Made by a program: the position numbers and the translations under genes. A DNA stretch of 32,080 bases from Firmicutes bacterium UBA5766. Lineage in GTDB: Bacteria; Bacillota; Desulfotomaculia; Desulfotomaculales; Nap2-2B. The stretch is taken from positions 35,558-67,637 of the forward strand of contig DIEU01000061.1 of the NCBI GenBank assembly GCA_002418775.1, in the 5' to 3' direction. The notes below the pieces were generated by a model. That model searched no databases. It was not told the origin of the DNA and saw nothing but the letters and a program-made list of their open reading frames with translations. Positions 30,011 to 32,080 of the stretch are shown here, in pieces; position 1 is the stretch's first letter, and every line of letters begins with the position of its first letter.

Positions 30011-32080
30011 TTACAAGTTTACAACCTTTGCTTCTTCACCTTCTGCTTCAATCTCCTCCTCAGCCCCGGGAAACAGCGCGTCAATTTCGCTTAAGATCTC
30101 TTGATCATTAAAGTGCTTGAGCATAATCGCATTTGTGGGGCACTTTGTGTTGCAGAGACCATCTCCTTTACAGAGGACAGGGTTTACCCTTGCTTTCCTG
30201 CCTGTCGGCGACTCATAAAAATCTATGGCGCCGTAAGTACACGCTGTGATGCAGGCCCCGCACGAAATGCACCTGCTCTCGTCTACCTCGCAGACGGACC
30301 CGGAGGCGGTGACCGTATCGCGTGAGAGGAGGGTTAAAACCCGGCCTGCGGCGCCGTACGACTGGTTAATCGTTTCCTGGATAAATTTGGGATAATGTGT
30401 TGTCCCGCACAGGTAAACACCGTCTGTGCCAAACTCAACAGGTCTTAATTTGACATGGGCTTCTTTGAAGAAACCGTCCGGACTTAAGACTACCTTGAAT
30501 AACCCGGCTATTTCCTTTGTATCCCCGGAGGGAAGAACAGCCGCAGCTAAAGCAATCATATCGGCGTCCAGTTCAATTTTTTTCTGTAAAACATAATCTG
30601 TCACGGTAACCCTTAGAACGCTCTTGCCGCCCTCCTGAACAACTTCCAATTCAGGGGGATCCTGCGGCTCAAAGCGGATAAACCTTACATCGTTGTCAGC
30701 AGCTTCCCTGTAATAATCCTCTTTGAACCCGTAGGTTCTCATATCCCGGAAAAGAACGTATATATCCACATTGGGGTTTTTCTTTTTCAGATTCAGGGCG
30801 TTTTTGATCGACTGGCTGCAGCAGATCCTGCTGCAGTAATTTCTATCTTCATTTCTGCAGCCCACGCATTGGATCATCACGAGGCTTTCGGCGTTGAGCG
30901 CCTTTTCGTCTTCCTGGAAGATCATTTCCTCCAGCTCAAGATTGGTCACAACCCTGTCGTCCTGTCCGTAAAGGTATTCGGTAGGCTTATACAAATCAGC
31001 GCCTATTGCGATGACGGCCGCGCCGTGTTTTATTTCCGCAACCCCTCTGTTAGACTGCACTCTGGTTACGAAATTCCCCACATAACCCGAAGCCTCCGTG
31101 ATTGAAGCATTTTCATAAACATGGATTAAGGGGTGCTGGTATACTTTCTTGATTAAATCGCTCAGATAAGCCTGGACATCCAGCCCTTCCAGAGTGGAAT
31201 GCAGCCTGCGGGCTATTCCGCCAAGCACCGGACTCTTTTCGATAAGATAAACATCATGCCCCTGGTTGGCTATGGACAAAGAACAGGTCATACCGGCTAT
31301 GCCTCCGCCGACTACCAGCGCATTTTTATTTACCGGAAGATCAAATTCCTGCAGAGGCTCCAGCAGGCATGCCCGGGCTACTTTCATCCGGACTATGTCC
31401 TTGGCCTTCTGGGTGGCTTCTTCTTTTTCCTTGGCATGGACCCAGGAGTTATGCTCCCGGATATTGGCCATTTCGTAGTAATACTGGTTAATTCCCGCCT
31501 CCCGGAGCGTGTCCCGGAATAACGGCTCAAGGGTTCTGGGAGAACAGGCGGCGACAACCACACGGTTAAGCCCTTTTTCCTTCACTATATCGGTTATTTC
31601 CTTTGCCGAGTTGGTAGCGCAGGAGAACAGCTGCTCCTGGGCGTAAACTACATTAGGCAGGGTTAAGGCATATTCAACTACGGAAGGAACACTTACTATC
31701 CTGCTGATATTAGCTCCGCAGTGGCAGACAAAGACTCCTACCCTGGGCTTTTCCTGGGAGACATCCCGTTCCTCGGGATAAATTCTTTCTTTGGCAAGAT
31801 TCCCCCGCCTGTAGTCAAGAAATTCACCAACCTGCGAACCAGCCCCGCTGGCGCTGAAAACTGACTCGGGGATATCCAGGGGACCCTGAAAACCTCCGCT
31901 TACATAAATACCGGGTCTGTTTGTAATCATGGGATTAATGGGATCGAGATTGCAAAAATTGTGATGGTTAAGTTCAATACCATATTTTTCCGCTATCTCT
32001 TCCACATTCTTGGGAGGATTCAATCCGACAGACAGCACGACCATCTCGAATTCTTCCTCTTTTACTCCCTCGTCGGGTGT
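30011..32080 (-). CDS. hdrA: HdrA-like FAD/iron-sulfur electron-bifurcating protein (5' end outside window)
   Basis: The frame is open to the window edge, so the N-terminus is missing; 689 residues are visible. The first ~80 look like the end of one HdrA-type FAD domain (NRPGIYVSGGFQGPLDIPES). Then comes a fresh HdrA start (VGVFVCHCGANI...FSCATNSAKEI), an FAD site (ALVVGGGIAGMTCSLSIANQG), HdrA cysteines in CVGCRNEDRNYCSRICC, and two C-terminal [4Fe-4S] motifs (CISCGACITACTYGAI, CKGDGLCNTKCP). The whole protein is thus probably a long, double-module HdrA. HdrA bifurcates electrons at its FAD; here the partners are MvhD and NuoEF-like subunits. HdrB and HdrC are not seen in the window. The mvhD gene follows after 43 bp. 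Confidence 0.9.
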   Translation of the reverse strand, partial: TPDEGVKEEEFEMVVLSVGLNPPKNVEEIAEKYGIELNHHNFCNLDPINPMITNRPGIYVSGGFQGPLDIPESVFSASGAGSQVGEFLDYRRGNLAKERIYPEERDVSQEKPRVGVFVCHCGANISRIVSVPSVVEYALTLPNVVYAQEQLFSCATNSAKEITDIVKEKGLNRVVVAACSPRTLEPLFRDTLREAGINQYYYEMANIREHNSWVHAKEKEEATQKAKDIVRMKVARACLLEPLQEFDLPVNKNALVVGGGIAGMTCSLSIANQGHDVYLIEKSPVLGGIARRLHSTLEGLDVQAYLSDLIKKVYQHPLIHVYENASITEASGYVGNFVTRVQSNRGVAEIKHGAAVIAIGADLYKPTEYLYGQDDRVVTNLELEEMIFQEDEKALNAESLVMIQCVGCRNEDRNYCSRICCSQSIKNALNLKKKNPNVDIYVLFRDMRTYGFKEDYYREAADNDVRFIRFEPQDPPELEVVQEGGKSVLRVTVTDYVLQKKIELDADMIALAAAVLPSGDTKEIAGLFKVVLSPDGFFKEAHVKLRPVEFGTDGVYLCGTTHYPKFIQETINQSYGAAGRVLTLLSRDTVTASGSVCEVDESRCISCGACITACTYGAIDFYESPTGRKARVNPVLCKGDGLCNTKCPTNAIMLKHFNDQEILSEIDALFPGAEEEIEAEGEEAKVVNL

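Noticed and set aside
1..32080. CRISPR arrays, tRNA or rRNA genes, insertion sequences
   Set aside because: No regularly spaced repeats, no tRNA-like cloverleaf or rRNA sequence, and no transposase-like protein were found on reading both strands.

Overview
The window looks like a chromosomal segment of a strictly anaerobic Bacillota (Clostridia), most like the Peptococcaceae/Pelotomaculum–Desulfotomaculum type. The reasons are an HdrA/MvhD/NuoEF-type flavin and iron-sulfur electron-transfer operon, a selenocysteine codon, strong Shine-Dalgarno sites, and a core of ordinary Firmicute housekeeping genes. This assignment is inference from gene content, not from a marker gene.

Layout. (1) 1-2740, minus strand: a three-gene metal ABC transporter (binding lipoprotein, ATPase, permease) with a good sigma-A promoter and a near-perfect 23-bp palindrome just downstream of it, probably a Zur/Fur-type operator. 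(2) 2927-5690, minus: rlmD (23S rRNA m5U methyltransferase) and a YhiN/HI0933-type flavoprotein. (3) 5700-5960, minus: a terminator and the C-terminal stub of a GGDEF (diguanylate cyclase) gene, cut off where an accessory region begins. (4) 5998-15845, plus: a defence island. It holds a broken RecQ-type helicase start, then an apparently complete DUF499 ATPase / DUF3780 / DUF1156 DNA methyltransferase / PLD-SNF2 helicase set (the helicase-methylase-ATPase 'Hma' type), with a second broken ATPase stub before the helicase gene. (5) 16240-24176, plus: a tight seven-gene operon that looks like an undescribed RiPP (peptide natural product or peptide-derived cofactor) cluster. It encodes a radical SAM/SPASM maturase, a PqqD-like recognition protein, a 43-residue precursor ending in a regular CX2CX2CX2C core, a very AT-rich helical-repeat/metallo-beta-lactamase/zinc-ribbon protein, a terpene-cyclase-fold protein, an asparagine-synthetase-like amidotransferase and a GT4 glycosyltransferase. 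(6) 24320-25952: a DUF364/DUF4213 protein (minus) and a GyrI-like effector-binding protein (plus). (7) 26119-32080, minus: an electron-transfer operon of HdrA (running off the window), a selenocysteine-containing MvhD fused to a C-terminal helix-turn-helix-like domain, NuoE-like, NuoF-like and a HoxU/NuoG-N-like ferredoxin protein.

The main points of interest are the RiPP-like cluster with its previously uncalled precursor, the in-frame TGA (Sec) in mvhD, the AUA-like start of the metal-binding lipoprotein, two ATPase genes both broken directly after the P-loop, and a mosaic AT-rich block bordered by a perfect 14-bp inverted repeat inside the methyltransferase gene. All family calls come from reading motifs by eye; no database search was run.
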